Origin: Pseudorasbora parva
Taxonomy: Eukaryota > Chordata > Actinopteri > Cypriniformes > Gobionidae
Direction of reading: 5' to 3'
Assembly (NCBI RefSeq): GCF_024679245.1
Contig: NC_090178.1
Span: 4,510,702-4,574,701, forward strand
DNA length: 64,000 bases
Shown: in pieces, positions 62,506 through 64,000 of the stretch
Layout of the letters: every line of letters begins with the position of its first letter
How positions within the stretch are numbered: the stretch's first letter is position 1
Program-made: the position numbers and the translations under genes
Notes under the pieces: model-generated
Databases searched by the model: none
What the model was told of the DNA's origin: nothing
The model's input: the letters and a program-made list of their open reading frames with translations, nothing else

Positions 62506-62797
62506 CATTTGGCAGCATTGACGCGGCAGCAATTTTAGCACTCTAATCTATATTTTCACAGGAAATTGGAGTGTATTTTGCAAAACCTCAATAGATAAGA
62601 ACAAGAATGGCGTTTGAAAACTAAAAGGAATTGGTGCCACCTGCAAACAACCCGTGCAAATTCACATTTCCTCTGATGTCCTGCTCGGTTCGTATCCCAG
62701 TATGATTTCCGTGTGTAGTTTTATTTGTGCATATGAAAACGCACGTGTATGTGTTTGTACACAAGTAACTGCGTGTATGTGTGTGTGTTCCCATTCC
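62506..62797 (+). repeat. Local direct duplication, copy B
   Basis: Partner of 59260-59634, about 3.2 kb downstream. Lacks the (GA)n tract and a few short stretches. Its right edge abuts the GC-rich block before the Ig exon. Confidence 0.85.
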
Positions 62798-63152
62798 AGC
62801 GGCGGTCCCTTCATTTCACGCTCTGCCGCTTCCGTGCGAATCCTCTTCCCCGGGCTCATTATCAGGTCTGTTCGACGAGTGCACGGTCAGGCGGCGCGCG
62901 GGGCAGAGCCCAATCATTATTCAAGCCCGCTGACGGTCAGTGCCGACGGCTCCGTGCTGTCGTTCTGCGGTCTTATTATTCTCTCCTCACAAATAACTAA
63001 GCAAAACCACAAAAACAAATCCTGCCTGACCGGGATCAATGAGGTCTTCAGTACCCGCCATGCCGCCCGGGGGACTCGGGGATTGAGTGGACCTTCTGTT
63101 GTTGGAGTAACTGCTGTATGCTCACTGTCTCTCCTCTCGTTTTCTTTGGCAG
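62798..63152 (+). other. GC-rich intron end with splice acceptor
   Basis: CpG-containing, single-copy-looking DNA. It ends in a good polypyrimidine tract (63126-63147) and TTTGGCAG at 63145-63152, the acceptor for the Ig exon. A long open frame running from 62654 into the exon crosses this intron and is not itself coding. Confidence 0.6.
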
Positions 63153-63234
63153 GGCCCACCGGTGCTCAGGCAGCCGAGTACGGACACTTGCCCGACAACA
63201 TTACCGTGCTGGAAGGAGAAAGCGTCATTTTGAG
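63153..63234 (+). CDS. Internal exon, Ig-domain start of an IgLON-like adhesion protein
   Basis: The 82-bp exon starts after TTTGGCAG in phase 1, gives 26 full codons and ends AG before GTGACT in phase 2. It encodes mature N-terminal text EYGHLPDNITVLEGESVILR, the A and B strands of an Ig domain just before the expected first Cys. IgLON proteins (LSAMP, NTM, OPCML, NEGR1, IgLON5) are GPI-anchored neural adhesion molecules with three Ig domains. The family pattern is DN(I/V)TVxxGxxxxLRC, and the first intron splits a Gly codon as here. The PDNITVLEGESV wording fits IgLON5 best from memory. No upstream signal-peptide exon is seen in the window, and the next exon lies beyond it. Other Ig-superfamily genes remain possible. 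Confidence 0.68.
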
Positions 63235-63529
63235 GTGACTTCACATCACACCTGCATCCTTGTGTGTTTTATGATTCAAAAACCCTTTCTACGTTTTTTG
63301 GCTTTTAGTATGAATATATGGAAGCCTGTTATCTAGAAGCTAGTGTGCTCCAAATCAATAACAAAATTCACATTTAGACATTATAAGCATTCAAAACTTA
63401 CAGTCTCTACCTTCCGCCAATATGGATCAAGGATTTTGATGACATCACTCAGCTTCTCATCAGATATTCTGTTCAATCAAATGCTCTCTAGAATCTGAAA
63501 CATTTCACACATTTACTATTTTCTACATG
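63235..63529 (+). other. Intron downstream of the Ig exon
   Basis: Starts with donor GTGACT. AT-rich, no other feature seen before the minisatellite. Confidence 0.55.
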
Positions 63530-64000
63530 GTGAATGGCACATAGTGGACAGGGAATGATTCAGACAGTGCACTATATAGGGGATAGGGAACGATTCAGAC
63601 ACTGCACTATAGAGGGGATAGGGAACGATTCAGACACTGCACTATAGAGGGGATAGGGAACGATTCAGACACTGCACTATAGAGGGGATAGGGAACGATT
63701 CAGACAGTGGACTATATAGGGGACAGGGAACGATTCAGACAGTGGACTATATAGGGGATAGGGAACGATCAGCCAGTGCACTATATAGGGGATAGGGAAC
63801 GACCAGACAGTGCTCTTTATAGGGGATAGGGAACGATTCAGACAGTGGACTATATAGGGGACAGGGAACGATTCAGACAGTGGACTATATAGGGGATAGG
63901 GAACGATCAGCCAGTGCACTATATAGGGGATAGGGAACGATCAGCCAGTGCACTATATAGGGGATAGGGAACGATCAGCCAGTGCACTATATAGGGGATA
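63530..64000. repeat. About 35-bp minisatellite, about 13 copies, open at the window edge
   Basis: The unit AGGGGATAGGGAACGATTCA followed by GACAGTGCACTATAT recurs with a period of 34-35 bp. Subtypes alternate: CACTGCACTATAG early, CAGTGGACTATAT in the middle, and CAGCCAGTGCAC late. A block of about 130 bp appears twice (near 63700-63770 and 63830-63910). Confidence 0.93.

Noticed and set aside
62654..63238. 194-codon open frame ending in the Ig exon
   Set aside because: It crosses a strong polypyrimidine tract and AG acceptor. Only the part after 63152 has Ig-like sequence; the upstream part matches the non-coding duplication at 59260.

Overview
This window is vertebrate DNA from a teleost, most likely a cyprinid. 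It is AT-rich, full of long perfect (TG)n, (TA)n and (GA)n microsatellites, and packed with Tc1-like, hAT and TTAA-flanked DNA transposons plus a tRNA-derived SINE, a mix typical of zebrafish and carp genomes. There are no operons, CRISPR arrays or prokaryotic genes. I cannot name the species. Family assignments come from reading the sequence; no database search was possible.

Only one host exon is well supported: an 82-bp internal exon at 63153-63234 (+) encoding the start of an immunoglobulin domain, most like an IgLON cell-adhesion protein (best guess IgLON5). Everything upstream is best explained as intron or flanking DNA of that gene. Single-copy-looking GC-richer blocks near 4850-5540, 17000-17600, 29600-30160, 38500-39110 and 62790-63150 are separated by nested mobile DNA.

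Layout. 0-6.5 kb: a TTAA-type element with a 214-bp foldback, a second TTAA MITE, and a MITE between microsatellites. 7.6-9.2 kb: a complete Tc1 element with an uninterrupted 331-codon transposase. 9.5-16.6 kb: an AT-rich MITE, a Kolobok-like element carrying two convergent exons (one THAP-finger), several minisatellites, and facing (TG)n and (GA)n tracts. 17.7-33 kb: more TTAA elements (one split by a 2-kb hAT), a decayed Tc1, and a run of degenerate repeats split by another TTAA element. 34-38.5 kb: a second Tc1 element (DD35E spacing, broken transposase), MITEs, and a perfect 80-bp-arm hairpin. 39.4-41.9 kb: a SINE and two more copies of the TTAA MITE seen at 3.8 kb.

41.5-53.0 kb is the most unusual region. 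A third copy of that MITE still has a TTAA at each end but is swollen to about 11.5 kb by roughly 135 copies of a 65-bp satellite. The satellite unit is recognisably an internal segment of the MITE itself. The array is interrupted by a hAT element with an exact 8-bp target duplication. 53-64 kb: MITEs, a Tc1 deletion derivative, a hAT nested in a hAT (exact 8-bp duplications at both levels), a local direct duplication, the Ig exon, and a 35-bp minisatellite running off the end.

The genes do not form a pathway. The transposon genes are selfish elements, and the host exon belongs to a neural adhesion gene with a very large, transposon-filled intron.
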